Source of the DNA: Coleophoma eucalyptorum
Lineage: Eukaryota; Ascomycota; Leotiomycetes; Helotiales; Dermateaceae
Direction: 5' to 3'
NCBI GenBank assembly: GCA_026120035.1
Contig: JALRME010000007.1
Coordinates: 1,178,001 to 1,242,000 of the forward strand
DNA: 64,000 nt
Shown: positions 1 through 11,407 of the stretch, piece by piece
Numbering within the stretch: position 1 is the stretch's first letter
How the letters are laid out: the number at the start of each line of letters is the position of its first letter
Translations under genes and position numbers: made by a program
Notes under the pieces: generated by a model
Seen by the model: only the letters and a program-made list of their open reading frames with translations
The model's database searches: none
What the model was told of the DNA's origin: nothing

Positions 1-540
1 TTTCTGGCGATCGAATTCATTACTGCCGTCCGTCTCACTACTTTCGCCCGTCGTGCTGCCTTCTTTCATACCACCCTCTTCCATCTCGTACATCAAGACT
101 CCATCCTCTCCCTGAGATGCATCGCTCATGAGTCTTTCCTTCTTCCTTTGCCGCCTTGCCCTTCTCTGCTTCCTCCGCACTCTCTTTCCACTTCCGCTTC
201 CTTCCATATCACCCTCTGCAAAGTCAGGACTAGGCAAATCTGTATAGCTCTTGGCGAATAAATTCTTCAATGGCTTGGGCATCGATATTGAGCTTCCTCT
301 TCTTTCCTGCCGCCGTCGATTCTCCTGCAGCAATTGATCTCTCTCCTCCTCTTCGAGTAAGACTGTGCGATCATGCTCCCGGATATCAGCACTGCTTCGA
401 GCGCGCATCATAACCTCATCATCTTCGCTATCGGTATCTTGGTCACTTCGTTCGCTATGGATACTAGAGGCATCGTCGTCGTATTGCGAAGGAGAAAGGA
501 GGGAGGGGTCCCGCCCTCTATCGGCTAGCTGCGATGGCAT
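1..540 (-). CDS. Unidentified protein, N-terminal 180 codons (3' part outside window)
   Basis: An uninterrupted minus-strand frame runs from an ATG at 540-538 off the left edge; 540 bases give exactly 180 codons. The visible part is low complexity and charged, with no membrane segment: an acidic Ser/Asp stretch (about residues 20-45), a Glu-rich then Arg-rich stretch (60-80), a strongly basic RKQRRARRQRKK block (about 124-135) that could be a nuclear signal or phospholipid-binding patch, then an acidic tail containing LMYEMEEGG. This looks like the disordered cytosolic or nuclear N-terminus of a larger protein. I do not recognise the family, and the functional domain is probably outside the window. 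The protein-like composition and the long frame support a real gene. The start is the first in-frame ATG; whether an upstream exon exists is not known. Confidence 0.7.
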   Translation of the reverse strand, partial: MPSQLADRGRDPSLLSPSQYDDDASSIHSERSDQDTDSEDDEVMMRARSSADIREHDRTVLLEEEERDQLLQENRRRQERRGSSISMPKPLKNLFAKSYTDLPSPDFAEGDMEGSGSGKRVRRKQRRARRQRKKERLMSDASQGEDGVLMYEMEEGGMKEGSTTGESSETDGSNEFDRQK

Positions 541-1679
541 TGTGAGAAACGCTTTTAGCTCACTGAAGCAATGCAAAGACCTTCGAGCATTGTTGGAAAA
601 TGGTTGGTGGTTACTGGTCTCACATGCATGTCGTTGAATATGTGTCATGCCTTAATTTCAAGGCACCAACATCTGGCCTTCTCACCAGAAATATCTCTTC
701 GCGCTTGAACTCAAAACGACCGCTTGGCAGGAACATTCATCAATGTGAACCAGAACACTGGTTATCGGACAGTATGGTGCAAACTGAGAAATCCTCATTT
801 GCTCATTATCGCCATAGTAAAACTACTTGCGATGTTTCAGTGGACTACAGTACAGTACATTAAAAAACCACTTCGTAAAGAGTCACGACGCTGCACATAC
901 AATCTCCTTCCGGAGGCAGTGCAAGTGCCAATACTCGGTCTAGATTAAGCTCCTATCAACCCAGACTACTTTATAGCGGCATTCTGGTTTTGACGTCATC
1001 CAAGATATGCCTCACCTCATCTCCACGGGGTGTCTCTTGAGGAGTTTAAGCGATCGTCCTCAAAAAATGGCGCGAGCGCGCAGTTGGTGGATATCAAAGT
1101 TCCAACCTAAGAACCAGGGACAGAACTGGGTCGAAAGCTCTTCATCGAGACTACCATAACGAGTGATCGCCTCTCGTCTAAATAACTTTGCACGGCCACC
1201 GAGCTGGCCAAAGAAGCATCCACAAATTGCGCGGGAAACTAAGCTCAGACCTGGCTATGAGGCATTTTCTATATCCCCTCATCTCCAGGAGATAGCAACT
1301 CCTAAATCGCGCAAACAATATGAGCATCATTTTGAGGGGCTATGCTCTCAACACCAGAGCTACAAATGATATATTTGAGGTTGTGGAAATCGGTCCTGAC
1401 TGAAACCCCCCAGCTTCTCTGCAGGTCCTCGCCAACATCGCTACTCTAGTTTCAATAGTTTCGGCTTCGTACCATTACAGACCTCTTTAAGATACTCTTC
1501 TCGAGTTGCCGCCTCAATGGAGATTATTTCATGTTTCGTCATGGGTGTTGGGCTGGCCATAAGTTTCATTGTCCTTGAATTTATCTAAAAAGTTTCTTGT
1601 CAATCATGCAAAAGGTATCACAAGCTGCGCTAACCCCCTATCAAAACCATAGTAATAACACAAAATAGACCACAAGCCT
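541..1679. other. Intergenic: promoter of the left-edge gene and 3' flank of the permease
   Basis: Only short overlapping frames without protein-like composition are seen on either strand. The left part should carry the promoter of the minus-strand gene starting at 540, the right part the terminator of the permease ending at 1680. No RNA gene or repeat was recognised. Confidence 0.5.
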
Positions 1680-3516
1680 TTACTTCACTTCTGGTGAAGT
1701 TGTTATCTCGCCCTCCATCTCGGCTTTCTTGTTATAGCTGCCTTCGTTGTCACTGGAACTGTCTTTGCCTTCTACACCCTCAACAACATTCATATCCCTG
1801 CCGAGCATAGCATGTTCAACATTGATAACTGGCCCCTTGAACCACTTATGGGCGCTGATGAACCACCACATGAGAACAAACAACATTCTAGAATCTATTA
1901 GCACGTACTCTCAAGACGACTTAGGGGGATTATCTTACGGAACACCATATACCACAACAGTCCAGTTCATCAAACTTGCTGTAAGGTCGCCATTCTTGAC
2001 AGAGGGGAAACAAAGGATGGGCATCATGACCAAGATAAAGGAGCAGGCCATGTAACCGACTGGTTTGCTGAATTTGCCCAGATGCCATGGACCTCTACGG
2101 AATCGATCGCCAACGAAGAAGGTCTTGATAAAGATAGGGATGGTGAAAGCAACATATGCTGCGATAGCACCAACCGAGAAAATAGCACCAATGGCGATGG
2201 AGCCACCAAAGATCAAGAATAAGAGACAGATGCCAATAGCTGTGTTGAACCAAACAGCATTAACTGGAGTCAAAGTGTGTTTGTTTACCTGCTTAATCCA
2301 GGAGGAAGCTGGGAAGCAGTCATCTCGAGCATACGCGAACGTTACGCGAGACGCAGCAACCATGCAACCTTGGCCCATGAAGAAACCACACATGATTGTC
2401 AGAGCTAAGACGGCCAGAGCAGTGTTCTGGGGCATGACCTGGATCACGTAGGAGGCCCATGGTTGGCCAAGATCAGAGCCGATTACAGCATCAATGTCGA
2501 TAACAGTATAGGCCACGACAAGTTGCAAGGCCCAACCAGCAAGGCCACCGAAACCAGCAGTCATGACAATTGCACGTGGAGATGCAACGGCAGCGTTACT
2601 GCATTCCTCAGAAAGATGGAAAGGTGCATCATATCCAGACATGGTCCAGATGATGGCAATGAAGGACATCAGGACGGCGATTCCGTCAGGCCAATCCGTT
2701 CCATTCTGAACACTCCAGACTTCCGATGATGGGTAGAATTTGGGACCAACACCCATTCCAGTAACTGATGCTGGGATCATGATAATAACGACAACCAAGG
2801 CGACTATGTTCAGAGTCGATCCATACGAGTTAAAACGCGCAATCCATAGTGTTGGCATACTGGAAATTCCGGCATGAATTACGAGAATCAAGACGGTAAG
2901 AAGGAATGTCTGGTAGTTTGTGGGGACATAGGTTGGGTGGGTGATGGATGCTGCAGCCAAAATCATCGCGGCCAGAGCATAATCCACCGATGGAGCACCA
3001 GTGATTTGGCACATCCAATTCGACCAGCCAGTAACCCAGGCGGCGAAGGGACCATATCCTGGAGGCGCAAGGACGGCCGATGCGTAATACAGACCACCAC
3101 TGTGAAGATATATTAGTAAATCAATACATCAAGAAACTTGTCCTGTCCTACCTTGTTGGCATACTCGAACACAATTCAGCCATGCCCAATGCAACGCATT
3201 GGATGAACACCCAGGAGATCAGCCAACCCCAAACCATTCCACCTCGTCCAGCGTACCCCATACCATAATACAAAGTCGAGGCGAAACTGGGAAGGAGACC
3301 CAGGACGGCAAAGGAGACACAGAAAGTAGTCCACAGGGAGAACTCTCTCTTGAACTCCTGCTTATAACCCAATGCCACCAAAGCCAATTCGTCTGCAGAT
3401 AAACCTTCCATGTGGGTTGGAACATCGCCATCCGGCATGATCGACGTCACTGAAGGCTTGTGGGGATCGTGTGCCGGAGTAGAGCTACTGCTCTTAACCT
3501 GCTTAAGGGACGCCAT
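1680..3516 (-). CDS. APC-superfamily amino acid / GABA-type permease
   Basis: Exons 3516-3152, 3099-1939 and 1887-1680 (introns of 52 and 51 bp, with GTAGGA and GTAAGA donors and CTAAT-type branch sites) join to 578 codons, 577 residues. The protein has a hydrophilic N-terminus, then the signature seen in fungal amino acid/choline permeases (ELALVALGYKQEFKREFSLW, about 41-60), about twelve hydrophobic helices, and the helix-3 region SMPTSGGLYY around the first splice junction. The C-terminus is short and acidic (DSSSDNEGSYNKKAEMEGE). The length fits the family (about 520-580). It is expected to import GABA, choline or another amino-acid-like substrate by proton symport at the plasma membrane; the substrate cannot be read from sequence. 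The ATG at 3516 (ATGGCG context) was preferred over a longer frame because the conserved region begins soon after it. Confidence 0.9.
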
Positions 3517-4992
3517 CGTATATCGCTTTATCACGGCGAGGATTGCAAGATTCGACGGTGGTTGAGAAGAGCAACGACGGAGGTCGGGCCCATGCATATA
3601 CTTATATGCAGCCCAGGTGCTGCCGGGCAATTCTGTAGGGCAGGGGATCCAATGATGGTATCCTGGTATGCGCAGGTGGTGAGGGGACAGCTGAGGCGGC
3701 AGCTATCGCGTCTAGGGATCTTTTTGGAAGGTTTAGCCAGCACGCGAGATACACCAGCTCGACAATCCGAACAGGGGCGGGAGGCCCAAAGGATTGCCTC
3801 CCAGGATCTGCAGCAATGTCTTTCAACCTTGCCATGGTTATTTCCTTGCATCTCACTTGTATATAGCTTATGTAAAGGCTACTCTCAATATGTGCAACCA
3901 CCTGGCTGGTTCTTGTTTTCCATCCCTCCGCATTGATGCACCGGCAAAGTCACACAAGTAAGCTCAAGCTCTGCGAAGGCATAAGGGCTACATACATGTA
4001 GGTCAATTGATTAAACACGGACAACCGACAGGCAGTACTAATTTCTGCTCTCAGGACGTAAATGCCCGATGTCCGGTGCTCACGCCCATGCACATGCCCA
4101 TGTCTACGGCCTTACCCAGGGTCCAGAGAAACGAATTAGGGCGACAGAGGATTCGGGGGGGGGGGGTGAACAAAGGCTTATCTTCATGGTTCGGTGCAGA
4201 GCAGTAAATCCAGAGTTGGCGCGATAAGAGGGCGACAGCTCCTGATAAGCCTCTCCACCAATGACATATCCAGACCGCACTACCGGCGACGTTGCTCCCT
4301 TATCACATCCCTCCCTGTTGCGCGACCACGTCCAGTCATGGGCACCGAAGAACACACCCTCAAAGCCTCCGACTGTCACATCTGAGGTTGAAACTGTCGT
4401 CATCGTAGGCATAGCTCTGCAATATTAGTAGATGCTGTATCAACCCCGATCTTCTATGCATTTGCCTCAACCCCCCCCCTCCTCTCAAGACCCCTTTCAT
4501 AATCACAACCATGCCCTCCCTTCCTCCCTGGCCCGTTCGTTGGCGCAGCGAGTTCCGCGACGGGAGCTAAGCTCACGAGCGTAGGAAACGAACTCCACCC
4601 ACAGCGTATCTCCTAATCAAAGCTGTGGGGAAGATAAGGTTACGTACAGTAAATGCACCAGGCTTTGGGTTTTGGGTGGTCCCCCCCCCCCCGTTGTTGG
4701 TACCTTTTTTTTGTGTGTTTGTTTGTTTGCTGTGCAGAAACATTTGGTTTGCTTTCATACATACCTCACGGAGGACACGCCGCGAGGAGGACTGATTAGC
4801 AGCCTCTTTGAGTCTAGCTGGGCCCGGGAAGCTGCTCCAATTTGAGGGTGGCCTGTGGTCCCGGATCTACAGACAGGGCCTGGGTCGGGCATGCCGATTT
4901 GATGGAGGGTGGTTTGTGTGATGCTGGAGATGGGGACTAAAGAGAAAACGAGCCACACTGTAGCTGGCACCGAAGGCGAAGAAGCTGTAGAT

Positions 4993-5024
<32 letters not shown>

Positions 5025-7762
5025 AGAATCTCTTCCTTGTTGCATCTGGTTTCTGTCTCGCGGGGCATAACCGTCCCTTCCGTCTCAGCCTGCACCCAGA
5101 GCCAAAAGAAGCTTGTGCATTCTACTGCTCTGTAGCATGTGACGCTCTGGATTAGGAAGGTATAGCAGAGAGCGAGAGAGGGTGTGTGAGGAGCGGACGG
5201 AGATTCGGAACTGTTGCTTACGGATGTCTGCTTCCATTGTTTTTTTTTAAAGATTGCTGCTGCTTGCCCTTTTGCCTCTTTCCCTCCTTTCTGGACTCCT
5301 TTTTGTGAAAGTGAGCGAAAGGCATTTTTCTCGTCTGTTATTCTCTCGATATGGTAGTCCCACGCGAAAACGGCGAGCGAATGAAATCTAGATCTGGATA
5401 TCCTGATTGCGTGCTTCCCTTCCGTACTCAGTCATGCGCACCGAACGGGTTTGTTTTACAATCATGGTTGCTTCGATCCTGACAGAAGTTTTCTGTTTAT
5501 AGAATCGTTGAGTCTGTTTGTCGCCGACGTTCTTACTCATACATTTTGCATGTCGTCAAGGATGCTTCCAGTAATGTGTTGCAGCATCGTGGGTTGCAGT
5601 ATTGCTGAGTAGTAGCATACATTTACAGATTGTTGATGGTGTGGTTTGGTCGAAGCTAAGCACGCTGCTTTTCTTTGCATCCGTCCTTCCAGTCATATCA
5701 GATTTTACCGTGCCTGAATATCTTGTACTTCAACAGGCTGGAAAATATGGGTCATCTATACGTTGCCAGCAATTACGGCGGTTTCTGATGAAAGGAATGG
5801 GTGATAATTAGGATGATACTTACTCGCGTTGAACCAGAATCCGCACTACCAGACCCTGCCTGTGTATAGTGCCAAATCATATGTCCGATCTACACTTTCT
5901 CGCCATCAAGCATGAAATTTCATATTACCTCCCTTTTGCGGATGATTCACTGCCCATTCTGCACTTGGAAATGCGGTGGAGACAATTGCTTAGATGGTGA
6001 AGTCCTGAAAACAGGTGACTTTTCAGAAGGGTTGAAGCGCCTACTTGTTGTTATTTTGGAAACCAATGATATTGAGGAAGTCTGAAAAGAGCATCACTAG
6101 ATCGTAGGGATCAGTCCAGTCACGACTTCACAAGTCGGTATAGAACTGGGCCTTCAAAGTCAGTCGCATCTATTTCCCTATCTGGCTTGATTTCATCTTT
6201 TGTGGATACACCAATTGTCGACCCGAAGGCAGCAGAATAACAACCTTGCGCTATAAAGGAAGAAAAGGCAAGGCTCACGGGTGGATAGTCTTCGATCTCA
6301 GCATCGATGCGCTAGGATACCAGCAGGTTGGCCCTCGTACCAAAGGAGATGGCTAAGACGCCGAAGTTTCTTCTATACCATTTACTTACTAGGTAGTCCT
6401 GCGGTGATGGCTTCGCTAGAACTAAGGTTTGTAGCCGCGGACCATGGTATGAATATGTCGTGTATAAAACAACCAACGGGAAATGTAACTTGTTGGTAAC
6501 GGCTTGGCAGCTTGCGTGGTTTACGTAACTTGTAGATTCTATAGATGACTTCGAAATGAAATCTCCTAACAGGCAACGGTTGATCGTATGCCCCGATCAA
6601 GGCTTTATTCTTATACAACAGGTTGAAGGCATCGAGGAGGTAAGATATCAATCCTGTCAACTCAAGTAGCCACGTAGGTGAATCTAAATATTGTATGATT
6701 TGCAAGGCCATAATTGCCACGCGGTATGTCACAATTTTCAAAACACCCTACCTAATATGGCCCACGCGCACGCCCATTCCAATGCATGTCGTCGGAGTCT
6801 CCTTCACACCGGCCCACCAGATTTCTCTAGCTATACCAGAGGCACGCATGCAATACAGCAAAGAAAACAACGCGCCCAACGATGTGCTTAGACTCGTTCG
6901 CAATGCAGCGGACGAACGTGGGTCTAAACGAAAACATCTTGGTTAACGATCAATGACTTCATGTAGTACCCAAGTCGGGAGCAAGGCAAACCGCATCTGT
7001 AGAACAGGAAGCGCAGTAAGTAAGGATGCCAGCGCACATCCGAGGCACTCGGCAAATCTCCGTTTTGGAATACGAGGAGCGATGCTTTGCTGCGAACGTC
7101 CGGCGCGATGCCCATGGAACCCCGATCACTTCGCGCACTCACGAACACTTCATTCCCGACGCGCTGTTTTCCCCTTCATTCCTGTTGCAGTCAACTGATT
7201 CGTTAAGCGAGGTCGATGCTATGAAGGCTTGCAGTAAGATATTCGTGGAATCATGCCGATAGGGCCATAGCCGGGGCCTAGGGAAAAAGAAAGTAAACAA
7301 ATACAAGCTTGCTGCAGAGGTTATGCCTATAATGCCCTCGGAGAGCTTTCCCCACAGCCCGTTTTGGTTTGGTATATGACGTGGGGGGTCTTTGAGTTTA
7401 CATACCCGTCTTATCCCATTCCCAATTTCAAAATTCATAGCAAGGACTGGATGCTGCGCATTTGAACTTGGCATATCCGCATCGATCGAGTAGCCCCTCT
7501 TCCATAGGATAGGCTCTGCCCCCCTGACCAGTTGATTTGATCTAAGTGAGTGGTGCTATCTACCTTTGACACTTGGCCCCGGCGAACTTCGACCACACGC
7601 ATCGCTTAACATTAAAGTGTGCAAGGACGAACTCTAGATTACGCGATTGAAGACAGTGGAATGGAATTGGCTTCGAATTACCCTTTTGTATAACTATGTT
7701 TGAGAGCCCATCTCTACCAATTTATCTACAGACTCGATCACTCCCTCCTTCTGTTGTCCGCC
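3517..7762. other. Long gene-poor stretch
   Basis: About 4.2 kb with no frame that I can support as a gene. It holds the promoter of the permease on the left and of the acyltransferase on the right, a poly-G run of 12 (4155-4166), poly-C runs of 9 (4471-4479) and 12 (4681-4692), and a GCA triplet repeat. Between about 4100 and 5045 the minus strand shows several well-formed splice signals around weak frames (see findings), so an unannotated transcript is possible. Confidence 0.5.
4993..5020. repeat. (GCA)n triplet repeat, about 9 units
   Basis: A perfect GCA/TGC microsatellite of 28 bases. It would read as poly-alanine in the weak minus-strand frame 5045-4755, which I do not support as a gene. 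Confidence 0.9.
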
Positions 7763-9274
7763 ATGACAGTAGTATCTGATCTGATCATGGATGCGAACTG
7801 CAGGCCAGAGGCCCGGGTCACCAACCTGAACCTGGCAGATGGTGAGATGGACGATCCCGCGGTGAGAACGAAAGCGACAGCCAACGCGTTGGGTACCAAA
7901 TTACTCTCGCTTTTACGCGGTTTCCTGCCCAGTTTTATATCCTCGATGGGCTCTCCGACTCGATCTCCGCCTCCGCAGCAGCCCACAGCTTACCTCGACG
8001 GCATTCGTGGCGTTGCAGTCATCATCGTCACCATCTTTCACTTCCTCGTCTATGGCTACCCTCGCATAGTTTACGGGTACAATACCGGGAAATCCATTGA
8101 CGAGACTTTCTTCCAGTTCCCGATTCTTCGACTCCTCGTCTCTGGCCAGGCGATGATCCGAGTTTACTTTGTGGTGTCCGGCTTCGCCATCTCATATCGA
8201 CCGACTCAGTTCGTGCGGTCGGGCGAAATAAGTCGGCTATGTGACAGTCTATATTCTTCAATCTTTAGACGCGGTTTCCGCTTGTTCATTCCCATGGTGG
8301 TACAGACGATGTTGTCGTCCTGGTTCGCTTTCAATCATCTGATAGTGCTTTCTTTCCCTCCATCACTAAGGGACGATACCGCAATGGCGTATATCGAGCA
8401 CTGGTGGTCCTCGCTTTCAATGCTCATGATGAGAACTGGGCCTGAGAGCTTGACTGGCATAGGATACCACCTGCAGCTCGGGACCATTCCCATGGAATTC
8501 CGATACTCAATCGCCGTCTATCTCGCCATCATAGCATTCGCAAAAACGAGGACGCGCTACCGACTGCCGTTGAAAGCAATGCTCGTGATCTGGACGATAT
8601 ATCGCCTCAACCCTTTGCTCGCACTTTTCCAAGGCGGCTCCCTCTTAGCTGAGCTACACCATATGCGGATCGAGCGCAGGGAATACTTGATCTACCTAGA
8701 GACAACAACGAAGCCTACCAGCAAGTACATGAAAGCCTACGCACGTATAGTGAACCGAATACCACGGTGGTTACCAACGGGGGTGTGGACGTGGTTTGCC
8801 CTGTTCTGCGCGTTCGCGCTCTCGCGGCCGTGGAACCCAGAGGAAACGCCCGGGTACAAGTGGCTCGCGACAAACTTTGAATCCCCGACGCTCAACAACG
8901 AGTTCACCAACTTCATCGCCTCGGTGGGCCTTGTGTACTGTATCGACAACTGCGAGGAGCTGCAGGCCATGTTCACCTCCAGTGTCGTTCAGTACCTAGG
9001 CAGGATCTCCTATTCCATCTACCTCGTGCACTGGATGCTGTTCCAGACCTTCTTGCACCCTCTCCAGCGACGGCTCCTCACCACAAATCCGACAATGCCC
9101 CGCGGTACTCATCACCTTTTCGGCGCTATCCTCTTGATCCCGCTCGTCATCTGGTTCTCGGATATCTTCTGGCGTGCCGTGGACAAGCCGGCTATCGCAT
9201 TTTCGAAATGGCTTTGCATTACCGTCGAGGAGCCATCAGAGTCCCCGATTAACGAGAAGTTTGTTCAAGACTGA
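7763..9274 (+). CDS. Membrane acyltransferase 3 family protein (OafA/fungal type)
   Basis: Single exon, 504 codons, 503 residues. The longer frame from 7700 opens with TTG, so 7763 (GCCATGAC context) is the first ATG. After a 75-residue polar N-terminus comes LDGIRGVAVIIVTIFHF: Arg82, ten residues, His93, the RX10H motif typical of acyltransferase 3 (PF01757) in helix 1. Roughly ten further hydrophobic helices follow, and the late segment YLGRISYSIYLVHW is a family hallmark. Such proteins move acyl groups onto sugars or small molecules at a membrane, often secondary metabolites or cell-surface glycans; the acceptor is not predictable. It stands alone, about 4 kb from the permease and 2 kb from the DUF8035 gene, with no biosynthetic gene beside it. 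The lack of introns is unlike most neighbours but common in this family. Confidence 0.92.
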   Translation: MTVVSDLIMDANCRPEARVTNLNLADGEMDDPAVRTKATANALGTKLLSLLRGFLPSFISSMGSPTRSPPPQQPTAYLDGIRGVAVIIVTIFHFLVYGYPRIVYGYNTGKSIDETFFQFPILRLLVSGQAMIRVYFVVSGFAISYRPTQFVRSGEISRLCDSLYSSIFRRGFRLFIPMVVQTMLSSWFAFNHLIVLSFPPSLRDDTAMAYIEHWWSSLSMLMMRTGPESLTGIGYHLQLGTIPMEFRYSIAVYLAIIAFAKTRTRYRLPLKAMLVIWTIYRLNPLLALFQGGSLLAELHHMRIERREYLIYLETTTKPTSKYMKAYARIVNRIPRWLPTGVWTWFALFCAFALSRPWNPEETPGYKWLATNFESPTLNNEFTNFIASVGLVYCIDNCEELQAMFTSSVVQYLGRISYSIYLVHWMLFQTFLHPLQRRLLTTNPTMPRGTHHLFGAILLIPLVIWFSDIFWRAVDKPAIAFSKWLCITVEEPSESPINEKFVQD

Positions 9275-11407
9275 TTTAAGGAGGTCGTTTTTTGTTTTAG
9301 GGAGTGATCATTCTTGGAATATATGGGGTTATGCATGGAGAATTTGGACAAAAAAACTTTTAGAGAGGAGCACGATTGTTGCATGGAGGGCGGATTGATA
9401 TTGGATTACAGGCGCCACTGTTGTCGGAGTGGTTATTTTTTCCTGTTTTGCTCGGTGTCTTGCTTTCGGGTCTCTTGATGATACAGGAGGATTGTATATA
9501 CGGCATTTTACTTTTGGGATTAGCGCATCCATCTCTGCACAAATCATAGCCTTTGAATTTCGCGTACTATTGTACCAATACTTACACATCATACTTTCCT
9601 TTGCGATGTTGGTTTGGAGTATATAGGTTGCATGCTTGGAGACAGGAACAGACAGGCACACATCTAGATAGCCAGGAATCTAGACCTTAATTTAGTAATG
9701 ATATTTGCAGGCTCATCATCGCCGCTCTGTTCTCTTCTTGCTATTCTGTAAGTGCATTTCTTTGTCTAGGTGTCCAAGCGTTATGCTCGCTTAACTTTTC
9801 ATAGCGAATACTAGATATGTGCCCTGATGATTTTTTTCACTATTTCAAAGATAAACAGACAGGTAAGTATTCAAATGGAGGTATGTTTCATAGGAATAAA
9901 GGCGAAATATCCACTATGTAGCTACCATTTGTAAAGCAGAAGGCTCTAACGGTGAGAGCAAAAAAACGAGACAGACGTTGTAAGCGAGGGGAAGGAGCGA
10001 GGTGCCGTCATGCCTGAGAACCCCTATCTTCACAAACGCGTCAAATATGGGCGATTTCCTGTTGAAAGAAAGGGCTCATGTGATCACACGACAGGCGCCT
10101 ACATATAATCGACCTCCAGGCAGTCCTTCACCCTCATTCTACGATATCAATGATACCTCCAATCTACCCTCTATTGATCAAGATTCGTTGCTCGCAATAT
10201 TTCCAATCTCTTATCTAGAATCCCGACCTTTTTGTTACCATATCACTATAAATCATGCAAATCAAATAGCTGCAAGCCTTTTGTTTTCGAGATCTGCGAT
10301 ACACCTGAAGTATATACATATGGATATAGAAGCCTAGAACCTAAAGTCGAATATCCCGTAGAATATATATCCAAATAAGCAAAAGAACTGCCACATACGA
10401 CCATAGACTAAGGAGAATTGGGCATCCCGTCCGCTCTGCCATACACAAGCCTTAGATCGGTAGATTAGTAGTTGGGTGGGTGACCACCAGCGAATACCTA
10501 CTGTTGTATGTTTTTTAGTTTCGTGTTTTGTTTGTCCACCGTATGTATTTCTTTTAGGGGTGGTGGTGGAGAGCATTCATTATATTTTTATCCATATCTT
10601 TGAGGCCACAGCATGAAATTACCTGGGCTTTTTATAGTATGGTGAGCCAGAGTTGTCTGGGTTACGAACTGACATCCCTTACCTCCTACTCGTTTCTTTT
10701 GCTTATGATGCTAGGATTGTAACAGCACTCCCAAGCAAGGGAGATAGCTCAAGCAGATTGGCTGGAATTTTCTTCAAGCATAGGACAGTATGGCAGAGCT
10801 AAATTTTCAGCATGGAAGGAGCCTTCCTTTAGAGAAAAGATCACTAGACGATACCGTTTAATCGACATTGTCAAGGCCGGACCGAGAATTGTATAGGATC
10901 ATTGCTAGGAAGTCATGCAAGTTATAAAGTAGCAGGTTCATCTAGAGATTACTAGAACGTGATGCTACACAAAGTATAGGGGATTCGTAAATTCATGTCT
11001 ATCCGCGTAGTATTTAAGAGCACCTTGGACACGGAAATAGAGAAAATATCCAGTTCTGCATCCCTGCCACCCAGCCAGTCCATGTCCGTCATAAAGACCC
11101 CATGCAAAAGGAAAGGGAGATAAAGACCCGAGAACAAGGTTTACAACACCCTGCTGGATATATTTATCAAGGAGATCAAAACTAACAAAAAATGCATCGC
11201 TATGCAAGACTGCAATAGAAACGAGAAAGTGATGTCAGAAGAACATTATAGGCCGTCCCGTTCGTACCGTCATATCCATGGGATCCCAAATCCTTTCTTC
11301 TGCTACTTCATGGAGGTGGGAAAAGGAGGAACAAAACGCGAAACGAAAAACGCTTGTTTGCGAAAACTTTTCTACCCAGATTCGGTCGGGTTCTGCGTTT
11401 GCTTTGC
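9275..11407. other. Intergenic, convergent 3' flanks, AT-rich
   Basis: Lies between the 3' ends of the acyltransferase (+) and the DUF8035 gene (-). Frames here are short and lack protein-like composition. The middle (about 9700-11200) is AT-rich and TpA-rich, as in decayed repeats, but no terminal repeats or transposase remnant were recognised. Confidence 0.45.

Noticed and set aside
4755..5045. 96-codon minus-strand frame with poly-alanine
   Set aside because: The Ala run comes from a GCA microsatellite and the rest has no family resemblance; attempts to splice it to downstream frames hit a stop.
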